A stretch of DNA of 64,000 nucleotides from Spirosoma profusum (GCF_014699005.1 NZ_JACWZY010000029.1:1-64000); one strand, 5' to 3'; counted from the stretch's first letter, positions 1 through 9,434 are shown. The notes: generated by a model not told the origin, from the sequence alone. Made by a program: numbers and translations.

Positions 1-105
1 GCCCACAATGCTTACAGGAGACTGCTTCTAAGACCATTCACAAAGATGCTTGAATCAACGCAGTTAAGCCACTACCGGATATTGGTTTATAAAATCTCGA
101 CGTAG
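1..105 (+). other. possible 3' end of a gene cut by the window start
   Basis: Frame 1 is open from the first base to a TAG at 103-105 and would end in residues HYRILVYKIST. The next gene on the opposite strand ends at 117, so a convergent gene end fits here. Thirty-four open codons can occur by chance (roughly one in five), and I do not recognise the sequence, so this is only a possibility. Confidence 0.22.
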
Positions 106-116
106 CTACTAAAACT

Positions 117-1298
117 TTACAAAATCTTCGCCACTGATATGTTCTGACGTAACAAACGACTGCTCAGATAACTCAAACCCAGTGCTCCAATAAACACGAA
201 CGTGAATTTTAAAGAAACTACTACGTCCAAACGTAACAGCGCAAACTGAAGCCAAGTCACAAAGCAGTAGTGTACTACGTATATACCATAGGCGTTTGCG
301 GAAAGAGTTTGCCAGATGAGATTCGGTTTAAAAATAGTTTGTCGGAAGACACTTAAGCAGGCGCAGATACTGGTCAGGCAACTCGCAATAAATGCTAAAT
401 CGAAGAATAAATAGCCTATTGTTTCTGTCCAGTTTCCTTGTTTTACTTGTTCAGCACCAAATTCTGCAACCAGGCGAATCAGAACGTAGCACACAAGGCT
501 TACTCCGAGCCAGAACGGCCAGCCGATACCGAAGAGTCGGTTATTGTGGAAAAAGTAGTTTTGCCAGAACGTAGCACCGAGGCAACCACCCAGTAGAAAA
601 AATAAGAGATAGAAAATTACCCGATTGAGTTGAAAATCAAACGGTCCCCAATTACCGATCCAGGTATATTGCCCCACCCATAGACTCAGCGGAATAAAAC
701 TTAGGGCAACCACTACGTAGAGAACGGCTCCCAGACGTAGCGGTTGCTCACTCAGGTGGGTCAGCCATTGCCCAACACGGGTAAAAAACGTAGGCCACTC
801 ACTGAAAATAAGTGCGGCTACTACGTCGAACGCCAGCAACAGCCAGATAAACCAGGGTGGTCCCACCGGCCATTCCTGCGTGAAAATGTAATCATTCAGA
901 AAACCAGAGAGCGACGTATCGTGCGTAGCTACGTAGTACGTAGGAAGATACGCCAACGGAATAAGCACTACCTCAGCCACCAAAAATGGAAGTCCTAAAC
1001 GTAGCAGCCGGTCTTTCAGATACGACTTCACGCCTTTTTTAGTAAGCCCACGGTAGACAAACAGTCCGCTGATGAAAAACATGAGCGGCATGAAAAAAAT
1101 ATCATTGAAGCCAATCAGGGTATCCATGCCGGCCCAACGTTGTTCATCGACAATCGGCGCGGTGGAACTGATGTAATGAGCCGGATTAAAGTAAGCAAAC
1201 GTAGGGTAAGCCAGCGCGGCATGATGCGCCACCACCAGCAACGTAACAAACGCCCGTAAGTAATCCAGCCAAACCATCCGCGTCTTTTCAGTCTCCAT
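117..1298 (-). CDS. membrane acyltransferase 3 family protein
   Basis: Predicted inner-membrane O-acyltransferase (Acyl_transf_3 family), which moves an acyl group onto a sugar or other extracytoplasmic acceptor; the acceptor cannot be read from the sequence. The protein has 393 residues and about ten hydrophobic segments. Near the N-terminus it has the family signature WLDYLRA followed by the paired histidines H25-H26 (VVAHHAA), the expected catalytic region, and later FFISGLFVYRG typical of the family. The ATG at 1298 gives the usual N-terminus just before the first membrane segment. It stands alone, divergent from the MFS gene at 1521. The gene is unusually dense in the word ACGTA/TACGT. 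Confidence 0.85.
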   Translation of the reverse strand: METEKTRMVWLDYLRAFVTLLVVAHHAALAYPTFAYFNPAHYISSTAPIVDEQRWAGMDTLIGFNDIFFMPLMFFISGLFVYRGLTKKGVKSYLKDRLLRLGLPFLVAEVVLIPLAYLPTYYVATHDTSLSGFLNDYIFTQEWPVGPPWFIWLLLAFDVVAALIFSEWPTFFTRVGQWLTHLSEQPLRLGAVLYVVVALSFIPLSLWVGQYTWIGNWGPFDFQLNRVIFYLLFFLLGGCLGATFWQNYFFHNNRLFGIGWPFWLGVSLVCYVLIRLVAEFGAEQVKQGNWTETIGYLFFDLAFIASCLTSICACLSVFRQTIFKPNLIWQTLSANAYGIYVVHYCFVTWLQFALLRLDVVVSLKFTFVFIGALGLSYLSSRLLRQNISVAKIL

Positions 1299-1520
1299 AC
1301 AGTTGATGATACGTATTTATCGCGTCAATGAAGCAAAAAAAACGCGAAAGCTGCATGCTACGTTAGTATCTGCATTAATTTAGCCCGACAATCCACGGCA
1401 TGCTACATATTAGTCAATTACTGCTAATCGAATGAATAAGATACACAGTAGAGCCAACTAAACGAAAGTCTTTAGAACGTAGCAAACATCAACTAATTTT
1501 CGAATTCGTACTCAATCTGC

Positions 1521-2807
1521 ATGAACGCCACCCTCGCGAAATCCCGCTGGTACCGTCTGTTACCCATTGCTTTTATCACCTATAGTCTGGCCTACCTCGA
1601 CCGGGCGAATTATGGATTTGGTGCTGCCAGCGGTCTGGCAGCCGATTTGAAGATTACCCCCACCATGTCGTCACTGCTGGGGGCGCTGTTTTTTCTGGGT
1701 TACTTTTTCTTCCAGGTTCCGGGAGCCGTTTATGCCGAGAAGAAAAGCGCTAAAAAACTCATTTTCTGGTCATTAATCCTTTGGGGTGGTCTTGCAACAG
1801 CCACAGGCCTTATCAGCAACGTCTATGCGCTGATTGTGATTCGGTTCATGTTGGGCGTTGTCGAAAGTGCGGTTATGCCGGCGATGCTACTGTTTTTGAG
1901 CCGATGGTTTACCAAAGCCGAACGTTCGCAGGCCAATACGTTCCTGATTCTGGGTAATCCGGCGACAATTCTCTGGATGTCGGTGCTATCGGGTTATCTG
2001 GTGCAGGCAGTAGGCTGGCGGTGGATGTTTATCATTGAAGGACTACCAGCCATTATCTGGGCCTTTTTCTGGTGGCGTCTGGTGGATGATAAGCCGCAGG
2101 ACGCTACGTGGTTGACCGATGCTGAAAAGCAGGCGGTTACCGACCAGTTACAACAGGAACAACAGGGTATTAAACCCGTTAAAAATTACGGAGAAGCGTT
2201 CAAATCGCGGGTGGTTATCCTGCTCAGTTTACAATACGCTCTATGGAGTATCGGCGTTTATGGGTTTGTCATGTGGCTTCCGACGATTCTGAATGCAGCG
2301 CCCAATATGAACATTGTTAAAACGGGCTGGTTGTCGTCGGTTCCTTATCTACTAGCGATCATCGGTATGTTGAGCGCTTCCTACTTTTCCGATAAAACCC
2401 AGAACCGCAAGGCATTTGTATGGCCTTTTCTGCTACTTGGTGCCATTGCCTTCTATGCATCGTACTTAATCGGTGTGAATCAGTTCTGGCTTTCGTTCGT
2501 GCTGCTAATCATAGCTGGTGGGGCAATGTACGCGCCTTATGGGCCATTTTTTGCCATTATCCCAGAAATACTCCCAAAGAACGTAGCGGGTGGCGCTATG
2601 GCACTGATCAACAGCTTTGGCGCGCTGGGATCTTTCCTGGGCACCTTACTTGTGGGGTATTTAAACGGAACTACCGGCGGTTTTGGCGCATCTTATCTTT
2701 TCATGGCGGGTTCCCTGCTCCTATCAGCAATCATTACGTTAATCGCTGTTAAAAAGCCAGCCGCCACGTCCATGCCCGAACCCGGCACTCCAATTTTACA
2801 GGAGTAA
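1521..2807 (+). CDS. MFS transporter, anion:cation symporter (ACS) type
   Basis: A 428-residue major facilitator protein with twelve predicted membrane segments. The N-terminus (LAYLDRANYGFG, residues about 23-34) matches the segment-1 signature of the ACS family, which includes hexuronate, glucarate, phthalate and nicotinate symporters. It also has RFMLGVVESAVMPAM in segment 4 and a long central loop near residues 190-225. The substrate is probably an organic anion but cannot be named. There is no catabolic neighbour; the next gene is an exported Rid-like protein 110 bases downstream, possibly co-transcribed. The family is sure, the substrate is not. Confidence 0.85.
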   Translation: MNATLAKSRWYRLLPIAFITYSLAYLDRANYGFGAASGLAADLKITPTMSSLLGALFFLGYFFFQVPGAVYAEKKSAKKLIFWSLILWGGLATATGLISNVYALIVIRFMLGVVESAVMPAMLLFLSRWFTKAERSQANTFLILGNPATILWMSVLSGYLVQAVGWRWMFIIEGLPAIIWAFFWWRLVDDKPQDATWLTDAEKQAVTDQLQQEQQGIKPVKNYGEAFKSRVVILLSLQYALWSIGVYGFVMWLPTILNAAPNMNIVKTGWLSSVPYLLAIIGMLSASYFSDKTQNRKAFVWPFLLLGAIAFYASYLIGVNQFWLSFVLLIIAGGAMYAPYGPFFAIIPEILPKNVAGGAMALINSFGALGSFLGTLLVGYLNGTTGGFGASYLFMAGSLLLSAIITLIAVKKPAATSMPEPGTPILQE

Positions 2808-2917
2808 CAACTTTTTGAGCATATCCATCGTATCAGGCCATCGTTTTAGCGGTTGACTGAACTGTACTTCAACCGATTATTTTGACCTGCTTACTGCTAC
2901 GTTCCTTCAGGAAACCC

Positions 2918-3403
2918 ATGAATACACTTCTGTCACTTATCTCATTATCAACTTATTTCCTGATCCTTTCAACGTCGTTTGGGCAGCAGGCAAAACAAAT
3001 CGTAACATTATCAAATCCCCCTACGGTAGCTACGCCAAGGGGGTATAGCCATTTGGCAGAAATTGACTTAGGCACGGCGAAAATGGTACTTATTGCCGGA
3101 CAGGTGGGGCTGGATGTTCAGGGGAACGTAGTAGGTAAAGGCGATCCTAAAGCGCAGTTCGAGCAAATCTTCCGAAACTTACAGGCTCTTGTCACTGCGG
3201 CAGGTGGTAAAATGGAAGACTTGGTTAAACTGACTGTTTATTTTCGGGATATGTCCCATGTACAGTTGTTTCGGGACGTACGTGATCAATACGTTAATCA
3301 CCAGCATCCACCGACAAGTACAGCTGTTGAAGTCAGTAAATTATTTCGCGATGATATTTTAGCGGAGGTTGAGGCAACAGCTATTATTCCTAAGGGAAAA
3401 TAA
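2918..3403 (+). CDS. exported RidA/YjgF/UK114-family protein
   Basis: A 161-residue protein with a cleavable-looking signal peptide (residues 1 to about 22, ending SFG-QQ), followed by a Rid domain: ATPRGYSHL, then AGQVGLDVQGNVVG, then LVKLTVYFRDM. Cytosolic RidA hydrolyses reactive enamines with an arginine in a PARS-type motif before the last strand. Here that stretch is HPPTSTAVEV, with serine or threonine where the arginine should be, so classical deaminase activity is unlikely. I chose the ATG at 2918 because the upstream TTG at 2882 would put a charged tail before the signal peptide. It may be co-transcribed with the MFS gene. Its function in the periplasm is unknown. Confidence 0.8.
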   Translation: MNTLLSLISLSTYFLILSTSFGQQAKQIVTLSNPPTVATPRGYSHLAEIDLGTAKMVLIAGQVGLDVQGNVVGKGDPKAQFEQIFRNLQALVTAAGGKMEDLVKLTVYFRDMSHVQLFRDVRDQYVNHQHPPTSTAVEVSKLFRDDILAEVEATAIIPKGK

Positions 3404-3434
3404 GGCTGCAAAATTCAACAGCTAGATTTTCGGA

Positions 3435-4160
3435 TTATAGCTTATCCAGTGGCACTTCCAATAACAACAGCAGGGCATTGTTCGACAAGGCTTCCCAATC
3501 GATGGTTTGATCTTTTATATTGCTCAGAGCCAGTCCATCCCGCTCATGAAGCAGTCGGTTTTGTACTTCAAAGGCACCGCTCAACACAAAAATAAAGGTG
3601 CCGTCGCTCGCCCGTTCCAGGTGATATATGTCCTCAGCTCGCCCCACGTAACGGCCAATATAACCATGAAAACTTAGCGGACTCGTTCGCTGATTGGCGT
3701 TTACATCAAAAAGGGGCAGCAGTTGATTTTCCTGTTGTAAGTCAAAATTAATGGTCTGCAAACCCGGTTGAAAATCAGGAGAAGCGTTTGACTGCCAGAT
3801 TACAATGTAATTGATTACTTCCGTATCGTAGGGATTGCTGATCTGGTAACTCATGCCACCCGTTAATGAAAATACCTGAACCTGCCCAGTTTCCAGAAAT
3901 CCATTACCGACATCGCTTTTGTATTCGAGGCCTCCCACAAGTGGTAGAATAATTACCTCCGTATTTTGCTCAACGGTTAAGCCTATGCTTCGGCCGGGTT
4001 TCAACTGATCATCGTTAAGAACCTGTAACGCGCCGAAGGGTTCCCGGCTTTCAGCTACGTATTGACCAAAATTAAAACTGTGAAAACTGTTAAAAAAGTC
4101 GACCTGCGACTGGCCACGCTGGTCGGCCAGATAAATTTGAGCTTGCGTCTGTCTATCCAT
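3435..4160 (-). CDS. pirin-like bicupin lacking the metal-binding histidines
   Basis: A 241-residue protein with pirin architecture: SFNFGQY, then FGALQVLNDDQLKPG, then EVIILPLVGGLEYKSD and GNGFLETGQVQVFS. Pirins such as YhhW are metal-binding bicupins, some with quercetinase activity. The usual ligands sit in a GTHPHRD-like stretch and a GIRHSE-like stretch. Here these read GLTVEQNTE and GMSYQISN, so the histidines are gone and only the glutamate of TEVI remains. The fold is likely kept, but metal-dependent dioxygenase chemistry is doubtful. It ends 31 bases from the convergent Rid-like gene. No catalytic partner is visible. Confidence 0.78.
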   Translation of the reverse strand: MDRQTQAQIYLADQRGQSQVDFFNSFHSFNFGQYVAESREPFGALQVLNDDQLKPGRSIGLTVEQNTEVIILPLVGGLEYKSDVGNGFLETGQVQVFSLTGGMSYQISNPYDTEVINYIVIWQSNASPDFQPGLQTINFDLQQENQLLPLFDVNANQRTSPLSFHGYIGRYVGRAEDIYHLERASDGTFIFVLSGAFEVQNRLLHERDGLALSNIKDQTIDWEALSNNALLLLLEVPLDKL

Positions 4161-4341
4161 GTAGGGTAAATATAGGCCTCGAAACGCTACGAGTAAGGTA
4201 TTGTATAGTTGTGTTAACGATCATCTCTGCCTAAATAGTAGCAGAACGTAAATTACGGGAGTAGAACAAGAGAATTATATAAAAACAGTTACTAAACGGA
4301 GATATCGAAAATGAAAATGTATTACCTATATTGTATCTAAC

Positions 4342-4377
4342 AAAAAAAGCCGTTACGTAAAAAAAACGTAACGACTT
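4342..4377 (-). terminator. terminator of the tRNA gene
   Basis: On the minus strand, 12 bases after the tRNA, an 11-base stem (AGTCGTTACGT with one G-U-type pair) closes a short T-rich loop and is followed by a run of seven T. This is a good intrinsic terminator. Both arms carry the word ACGTA/TACGT. Confidence 0.75.
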
Positions 4378-4388
4378 GATAATCAGAG

Positions 4389-4462
4389 TAGCGGGGAGCA
4401 GGATCGAACTGCCGACCTTAGGGTTATGAATCCTACGCTCTAACCATCTGAGCTACCCCGCC
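4389..4462 (-). tRNA. tRNA-Met (anticodon CAT)
   Basis: The minus strand folds as a 74-base cloverleaf: acceptor GGCGGGG with CCCCGCT, D stem GCTC/GAGC, anticodon loop TTCATAA, T stem GGCAG/CTGCT with loop TTCGATC, discriminator A; CCA is not encoded. The CAT anticodon, with a body resembling elongator tRNA-Met, makes methionine most likely; a lysidine-modified tRNA-Ile cannot be excluded. The anticodon stem has an A-C mismatch next to the loop (TAGGA against CCCTA). Confidence 0.9.
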
Positions 4463-4511
4463 GGATTTACCACAAAAGTAATGAAAAATTGGCTGGGCTC
4501 AAAAAACAGCG

Positions 4512-4543
4512 TTGACTTTCGCAAAAAAAATCGTTTACCTTTG
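4512..4543 (+). promoter_or_regulatory. Bacteroidota-type promoter for the START-like gene
   Basis: TTG at 4512-4514 and TACCTTTG at 4536-4543 match the Bacteroidota -33/-7 consensus (TTTG, 19-21 bases, TAnnTTTG) with 21 bases between them. The gene starts 32 bases downstream. Confidence 0.75.
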
Positions 4544-4574
4544 CCAATAGCCCCCTTTTCTGACAGGAACGTCT

Positions 4575-4967
4575 ATGGAAAAACACAAATTCATCGCCGA
4601 ATATGAGCTCCGGGCATCCCCCAAAATGCTATTCCCGTATATCAGTACGGCATCGGGTCTGTCGCAGTGGTTTGCGGCCAAAGTAAATATGATGCCTGAA
4701 CAGCGGTTTGATTTTCAGTGGGATAACGAGAGCCATTTCGCCAGACAGGTATCGATGCGACAAAATAAAGGGGTTCGTTTTGAATTTTTGGATACAGCCG
4801 AGAACGGCTCTGACAATAATTATATAGACTTCCGCATTGATCAGAGCGAACTGACTCAGTCAACGTTCCTACGCATTACCGACTATTCATCGACCACCGA
4901 TGAAGACGAACTTAAAGACCTATGGGATGGGTTAATGGATAAGTTGAAGGAAATAGTGGGCAGTTAA
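4575..4967 (+). CDS. START-like domain protein (SRPBCC superfamily)
   Basis: A 130-residue protein of the START-like family found in Bacteroidota, with a helix-grip fold that may bind a hydrophobic ligand. The N-terminus (FIAEYELRASPKMLFPYIST) and the central GLSQWFAAKV follow the SRPBCC pattern, and the C-terminus is a helix with LKDLWDGLMDKLKEIV. No signal peptide is seen, so it is cytosolic. It sits directly upstream of an LptF/G permease, a pairing I recall from relatives, but its role there is not established. It has its own promoter, and an inverted repeat separates it from the permease. Confidence 0.8.
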   Translation: MEKHKFIAEYELRASPKMLFPYISTASGLSQWFAAKVNMMPEQRFDFQWDNESHFARQVSMRQNKGVRFEFLDTAENGSDNNYIDFRIDQSELTQSTFLRITDYSSTTDEDELKDLWDGLMDKLKEIVGS

Positions 4968-4984
4968 AAAAGCTTAATCACATA

Positions 4985-5108
4985 CGAAAGTTATAAAGTT
5001 TTAGGGTTATAGAGTTGTAAAGTTCATGAGCGCGTCAGCCCCGGTGTGGATTCGCAACTTTATAACCTTATAACCCTACAACCGCAACGGCGGATCGTTT
5101 TATAACTT
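4985..5108. repeat. inverted repeat, TATAAAGTT word family
   Basis: This repeat lies between the START-like and LptF/G genes. The left arm (4986-5024) is made of variants of GTTATAAAGTT and AGGGTTAT, and the right arm (5056-5108) is the imperfect complement. The same word family recurs at 52210-52375. Confidence 0.65.
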
Positions 5109-5118
5109 CCAATTTGGA

Positions 5119-6624
5119 ATGAAAAGGATTGATAAGTTAATACTCGGCTCGTTTTGGGGGCCGTTTTTTTTAACCCTGGCGGTCGTCATCTTTATTTTTC
5201 TGATGCGGCTGCTGATGTTTTACATCGACGATTTTGTCTCCAAAGACCTCGACATGGCCACGTTTGGCCGACTCCTTTTCTACTTTGCCTTGCTAACAAT
5301 CCCAACGGCCCTACCCCTTGCCGTACTGCTTTCGTCGCTGATGACCTTTGGTAATCTGGGCGAATTCTTTGAGTTGACTGCCATGAAAAGTGCCGGTATT
5401 TCGCTGACACGGGCCATGCGACCCTTGCTCATCGTGGCCATCGGTATCAGCGCTTTCTCATTCTGGTTCAACAATTCCGTATCGCCCTGGGCCAATCTCA
5501 AAGGGTACAGTCTGCTCTATGACATCAAAACCGCTAAAGCAACGCTGAATCTTAAAGAAGGGATTTTTTATAACGACCTGCCGGGTTATAGTATTAAGGT
5601 CGACGAAAAGGTAAAATCCGCTTTGGATAGCGCAAAGGGTGAATTGCTGAAAGGGCTGGTTATTTATAAACACCCTATGAGTGGCGTTGCCTCAGGAAAT
5701 CGTGAAATTATTCTGGCTGATTCTGGACGTATGTATACCGATAAAGATCGAACCTACCTGGTTTTTCAGCTTTTCAACGGCAACGACTATCAGGAATATT
5801 CAGATAATGCTAGCGTAAATTTTGCCAGCAGCGCGTCTGTCAACGGTGGTGCTCAGTTTGTTAGGAATACATTTAAAGATTATCGGCTGGTTATCAGTCT
5901 GGAATCGTTCGGAATTAAACGTACCGACGAAAATCAGTTTGAATATCACGAATACATGAAAAATCTGAAGGAGCTATCTGCATTGACGGATTCGCTCCAG
6001 AAAGAGTACACGAAAACTAGTCTGAACGTAGCAAGTACGTCGAAGCAGTATTATACGTATCAGTTCAAGTCGGATGCCGTGCTGAAGCAGAAAATCGTGA
6101 AAGACGGCAAATGGGTCGATTCAGTACTGAAGAAGAAAGCCATCGCCCCACCCGAACTGGCGCAGGCCGCCCTGGCGCAGGCACAGAATATTCTGTCGTA
6201 TGCTACGTCGAATATTACTTATATGACTGATAAAGAGAAAAGTGTCTGGCGGTATCAGTTGGAGAGCCATCACAAATTTACGCAGGCCATTGCCATTTTT
6301 GTGATGTTTCTGATTGGTGCATCTATGGGTGCTATTATTAAAAAAGGTGGTTTTGGCCTTCCTGTGCTGGTATCGATTGTCTTTTTTATCTTCCTATACG
6401 TACTAACTCTCATGGGCGACAAATACGCCAAAGACGGGCTGTTATGGGTACCATTGGGTGCCTGGATGGCTAATCTGGTCTTGTTTCCTATTGGCCTGTT
6501 TCTGATGCAGCGCGCCCGGCACGACTCGCGATTGTTCGATAAAGACGTATATATTATTGCGTGGGAGCGGTTGAAACGCAAATGGGCCACTTATCGAGGA
6601 CAGTCAACAGTTGTTAGTCATTAG
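5119..6624 (+). CDS. LptF/LptG family permease (YjgP/YjgQ)
   Basis: A 501-residue inner-membrane permease of the family that, with the LptB ATPase, extracts lipopolysaccharide and passes it to the periplasmic bridge. The N-terminal block KLILGSFWGPFFLTLAVVIF contains membrane segment 1, with further segments around residues 60-115. A large periplasmic domain (about 120-400) follows, then three C-terminal segments with GASMGAIIKKGGFGLPVLVS, typical of the family. LptF and LptG are hard to tell apart in Bacteroidota, so I assign no symbol. The stop codon lies inside the downstream inverted repeat. Confidence 0.88.
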   Translation: MKRIDKLILGSFWGPFFLTLAVVIFIFLMRLLMFYIDDFVSKDLDMATFGRLLFYFALLTIPTALPLAVLLSSLMTFGNLGEFFELTAMKSAGISLTRAMRPLLIVAIGISAFSFWFNNSVSPWANLKGYSLLYDIKTAKATLNLKEGIFYNDLPGYSIKVDEKVKSALDSAKGELLKGLVIYKHPMSGVASGNREIILADSGRMYTDKDRTYLVFQLFNGNDYQEYSDNASVNFASSASVNGGAQFVRNTFKDYRLVISLESFGIKRTDENQFEYHEYMKNLKELSALTDSLQKEYTKTSLNVASTSKQYYTYQFKSDAVLKQKIVKDGKWVDSVLKKKAIAPPELAQAALAQAQNILSYATSNITYMTDKEKSVWRYQLESHHKFTQAIAIFVMFLIGASMGAIIKKGGFGLPVLVSIVFFIFLYVLTLMGDKYAKDGLLWVPLGAWMANLVLFPIGLFLMQRARHDSRLFDKDVYIIAWERLKRKWATYRGQSTVVSH

Positions 6625-6687
6625 TCGCTGGTCGTCAGTCAATAGAGCTATAATAAACTATTGACTGAGGACTAGCGACTAACAACT
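6610..6687. repeat. inverted repeat, GTCGTCAGTC/GATAGTC word family
   Basis: The left arm 6610-6645 (GTTGTTAGTC ... CAGTCAATAG) pairs with 6658-6686 apart from a 7-base insertion in the left arm. It contains the LptF/G stop codon and ends just before the rpsO promoter. Related words recur at 39141, 41861 and 49011. Confidence 0.7.
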
Positions 6688-6695
6688 CTTTTTAC

Positions 6696-6703
6696 TACCT
6701 TTG
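6696..6703 (+). promoter_or_regulatory. -7 element for rpsO
   Basis: TACCTTTG matches the Bacteroidota -7 consensus TAnnTTTG, 38 bases before the rpsO ATG. No clear TTTG is seen at -33, where the inverted repeat lies. Confidence 0.6.
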
Positions 6704-6741
6704 CACCCGAATTTATTTTTCCAACAAAAAGCTGTCTGAAG

Positions 6742-7017
6742 ATGTATCTAACGACCGAAAAAAAGCAGGAGATATTCTCCACCTCGGGTCACGCCAAAAG
6801 TGCAATTGACACCGGGTCGGCCGAATCCCAGATCGCGCTGTTTACCTACCGGATCAGTCATTTGACCGAGCACCTGAAAGTCCACAAGCACGATTACGGC
6901 ACCCAACTGGGTCTTTTAAAATTAGTAGGTAAGCGTCGGCGTTTGCTGAACTACCTCCAGAAAAAAGATATCACACGGTATCGGGCTATTCTGGCCGCAC
7001 TCGGATTACGGAAGTAA
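6742..7017 (+). CDS. rpsO: 30S ribosomal protein S15
   Basis: A 91-residue protein with the full S15 pattern: [14 protein letters not shown] near residues 25-38, the RNA-contacting stretch HKHDYG, then [16 protein letters not shown] and the C-terminal [13 protein letters not shown]. It binds the 16S rRNA central domain early in assembly of the small subunit. It is followed by an intrinsic terminator and then pnp, the classic rpsO-pnp order. It has its own promoter. It has no ACGTA word in 276 bases, unlike its neighbours. Confidence 0.97.
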   Translation: MYLTTEKKQEIFSTSGHAKSAIDTGSAESQIALFTYRISHLTEHLKVHKHDYGTQLGLLKLVGKRRRLLNYLQKKDITRYRAILAALGLRK

Positions 7018-7035
7018 TCGGGCTACATCACAAAA

Positions 7036-7070
7036 GGGAATCTGCTCATAGTAGATTCCCTCATTTTTGT
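7036..7070 (+). terminator. rpsO terminator
   Basis: GGGAATCT (7036-7043) pairs with AGATTCCC (7053-7060), followed by a T-rich tail, 19 bases after the rpsO stop. The roughly 240 bases from here to the pnp start hold no gene I can support and form the pnp leader. Confidence 0.85.
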
Positions 7071-7307
7071 TGTTTATACACCTGAGAGCAACTATTCTTA
7101 AAACAACACCATTTTCTTTTTATTAGTAACTTCTTTTTGTTCACACATTCGTCTGATTTACCAATCAAAAGAATGTGAAATGTTGACTTATTCGAACGTA
7201 CCGAACTAAAAGAAGTCTGTTTGAGTAGAGTAAATAAGGGTGAACCATTAATCTGTTGTCACCTAAGCGGTTTAAAGCTGAACGAAGACGTATTCAAAAT
7301 CTGCTGT

Positions 7308-9434
7308 ATGTTTGAAATCACCACGCAAGTTGTTGCGTTGCCCGATGGGCGGGAAATTACTATTGAAACCGGGAAATTGGCCCGGCAAGCCGATGGAGCG
7401 GTAGTTGTACGGTTGGGCAACACGATGTTGTTAGCCACTGTAGTATCCAGTAAAGAGGCCAAAGCGGGCGTCGATTTTCTCCCCCTCTCTGTTGATTATC
7501 AGGAAAAATTCGCTTCTGCTGGACGTATTCCAGGCAGTTTCCAACGGCGGGAAGGCCGATTAGGCGACCACGAAATTTTGATTAGTCGATTAGTTGACCG
7601 GGCGCTACGTCCTATCTTCCCCGACGATTACCATGCTGATACGCAGGTAATGATTACGTTGATTTCTGCTGACCCCGAAGTTCAGCCCGACGCCCTTGCA
7701 GCTTTAGCGGCTTCATCGGCATTGGCGGTTTCCAATATTCCTTTTAACGGACCTATCTCGGAAGTGCGGGTTGCCAAAATTGACGGCAAATACGAAATAA
7801 ACCCTAAAACTGCCGATCTTGAGCGTGCTACTATCGATCTGATTGTGGCGGCAACAGAAAAGGATATTTGCATGGTAGAAGGCGAAATGGACGAATGTTC
7901 AGAAGCCGAAGTAGTGGAAGCCCTGAAAGCTGCTCACGAAGCCATTAAAGTACAATGCCAAGCTCAGAAAGAACTGGAGGCTAAAGTAGGTAAAACCGAA
8001 AAACGGCAGTACAGTCATGAAACCCATGACGAAGTACTACGTGAAGCAACACGTGCCTATGCCTACGAAAAAATCTATAAAGTTGCTCAGGGACGGAATC
8101 CAAGCAAGAAAGCGCGTTCCGAAGGCTTTAAATCTGTTCGTGAAGAATATCTTGCTACGTTCGGAGATGATTCCGAAGTTGACCCTACGCTGGTAAAAAC
8201 TTATTTGCACGATTTGGAGTGGGAAGCTGCCCGTCGGTTAGTGCTTGATGAACGCATTCGTCTGGACGGTCGTCAACTGGATGAAATACGTCCTATTTCG
8301 ACCGAAGCAGGCCTTTTACCAGGCCCGCACGGTTCATCACTGTTCACCCGTGGCGAAACGCAATCGTTAACAACTGTTACGTTAGGTACGAAAATCGACG
8401 AGCAGATTGTTGACCAGGCCATGTATCAGGGCTACAATAAGTTTCTCCTGCATTATAACTTCCCAGGTTTCTCAACGGGAGAAGTAAAACCCAATCGGGG
8501 AGCTGGTCGGCGCGAAATTGGACACGGGAATCTGGCCCATCGCTCGTTGAAAAAAGTATTACCTGCCGACGCCGATAACCCATACACTATCCGGATTGTA
8601 TCTGACATTTTGGAATCGAATGGTTCGTCGTCGATGGCAACGGTTTGTGCAGGTACGATGGCCCTGATGGATGCTGGTATTAAAATCAAGGCACCCGTAG
8701 CTGGTATCGCCATGGGCCTTATCTCCGATGGTGAAAAATACGCTGTACTGTCTGATATTCTGGGTGATGAAGATCATCTGGGCGACATGGATTTTAAGGT
8801 AACCGGTACTGAAAAAGGCATTGTAGCCTGCCAGATGGACCTTAAAGTGGACGGCTTATCCTACGAAGTGTTGGCTCAGGCATTGGAACAGGCTCGTGTT
8901 GGTCGGTTGCACATCTTGAATGAGATGAAGAAAGGCATCGCCGACGTACGTCCTGATCTCAAGCCTCACGCTCCACGCGCCATTGTTATCAAAATCGATA
9001 CGAACCAGATTGGTGCCGTTATCGGCCCCGGTGGGAAGGTTGTGCAGGACATTCAGAAGGATTCGGGTGCAGTAGTTAACATCGACGAGCGCGACAACGC
9101 GGGCTGGGTCAGCATCTTTGCCACCAACAAAGAAAGTATGGACAGGGCTGTATCACGTGTAAAAGGTATTGTGGCTGTTCCGGAAGTAGGCGAAACATAC
9201 GTCGGTAAAGTTAAAACCATTCAGCCGTTCGGAGCCTTCATCGAATTCATGCCAGGGAAGGATGGCTTATTACACATTTCCGAGATTAAGTGGGAGCGCC
9301 TGGAGACCATGGATAATGTACTTCAGGTAGGTGAAGAAGTGACAGTAAAATTGATTGATATTGATAAAAAGACAGGTAAGTACCGATTGTCACGGAAAGT
9401 ATTGCTACCGAAGCCAGAGAACAAAAATGCTTAG
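7308..9434 (+). CDS. pnp: polyribonucleotide nucleotidyltransferase (PNPase)
   Basis: A 708-residue phosphorolytic 3'-5' exoribonuclease and degradosome enzyme. Two RNase PH-like domains (about 10-220 and 310-520) flank the helical linker. The first has [20 protein letters not shown], and the second has [20 protein letters not shown] and the [13 protein letters not shown] substrate region. A KH domain (about 550-610, with [12 protein letters not shown]) and an S1 domain (about 620-690, with [15 protein letters not shown]) follow. I chose the ATG at 7308 (MFEITTQ) rather than the TTG at 7221 because it matches the family N-terminus. The long leader after rpsO leaves room for autoregulation, which is not shown here. 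Confidence 0.97.
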   Translation: MFEITTQVVALPDGREITIETGKLARQADGAVVVRLGNTMLLATVVSSKEAKAGVDFLPLSVDYQEKFASAGRIPGSFQRREGRLGDHEILISRLVDRALRPIFPDDYHADTQVMITLISADPEVQPDALAALAASSALAVSNIPFNGPISEVRVAKIDGKYEINPKTADLERATIDLIVAATEKDICMVEGEMDECSEAEVVEALKAAHEAIKVQCQAQKELEAKVGKTEKRQYSHETHDEVLREATRAYAYEKIYKVAQGRNPSKKARSEGFKSVREEYLATFGDDSEVDPTLVKTYLHDLEWEAARRLVLDERIRLDGRQLDEIRPISTEAGLLPGPHGSSLFTRGETQSLTTVTLGTKIDEQIVDQAMYQGYNKFLLHYNFPGFSTGEVKPNRGAGRREIGHGNLAHRSLKKVLPADADNPYTIRIVSDILESNGSSSMATVCAGTMALMDAGIKIKAPVAGIAMGLISDGEKYAVLSDILGDEDHLGDMDFKVTGTEKGIVACQMDLKVDGLSYEVLAQALEQARVGRLHILNEMKKGIADVRPDLKPHAPRAIVIKIDTNQIGAVIGPGGKVVQDIQKDSGAVVNIDERDNAGWVSIFATNKESMDRAVSRVKGIVAVPEVGETYVGKVKTIQPFGAFIEFMPGKDGLLHISEIKWERLETMDNVLQVGEEVTVKLIDIDKKTGKYRLSRKVLLPKPENKNA

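Noticed and set aside
7221-7307. Upstream in-frame TTG start for PNPase, and similar extended starts for rpoD, TrhO, GH3 and the second amidohydrolase
   Set aside because: The conserved N-termini begin at the internal ATG codons, and several extensions would translate inverted-repeat DNA.
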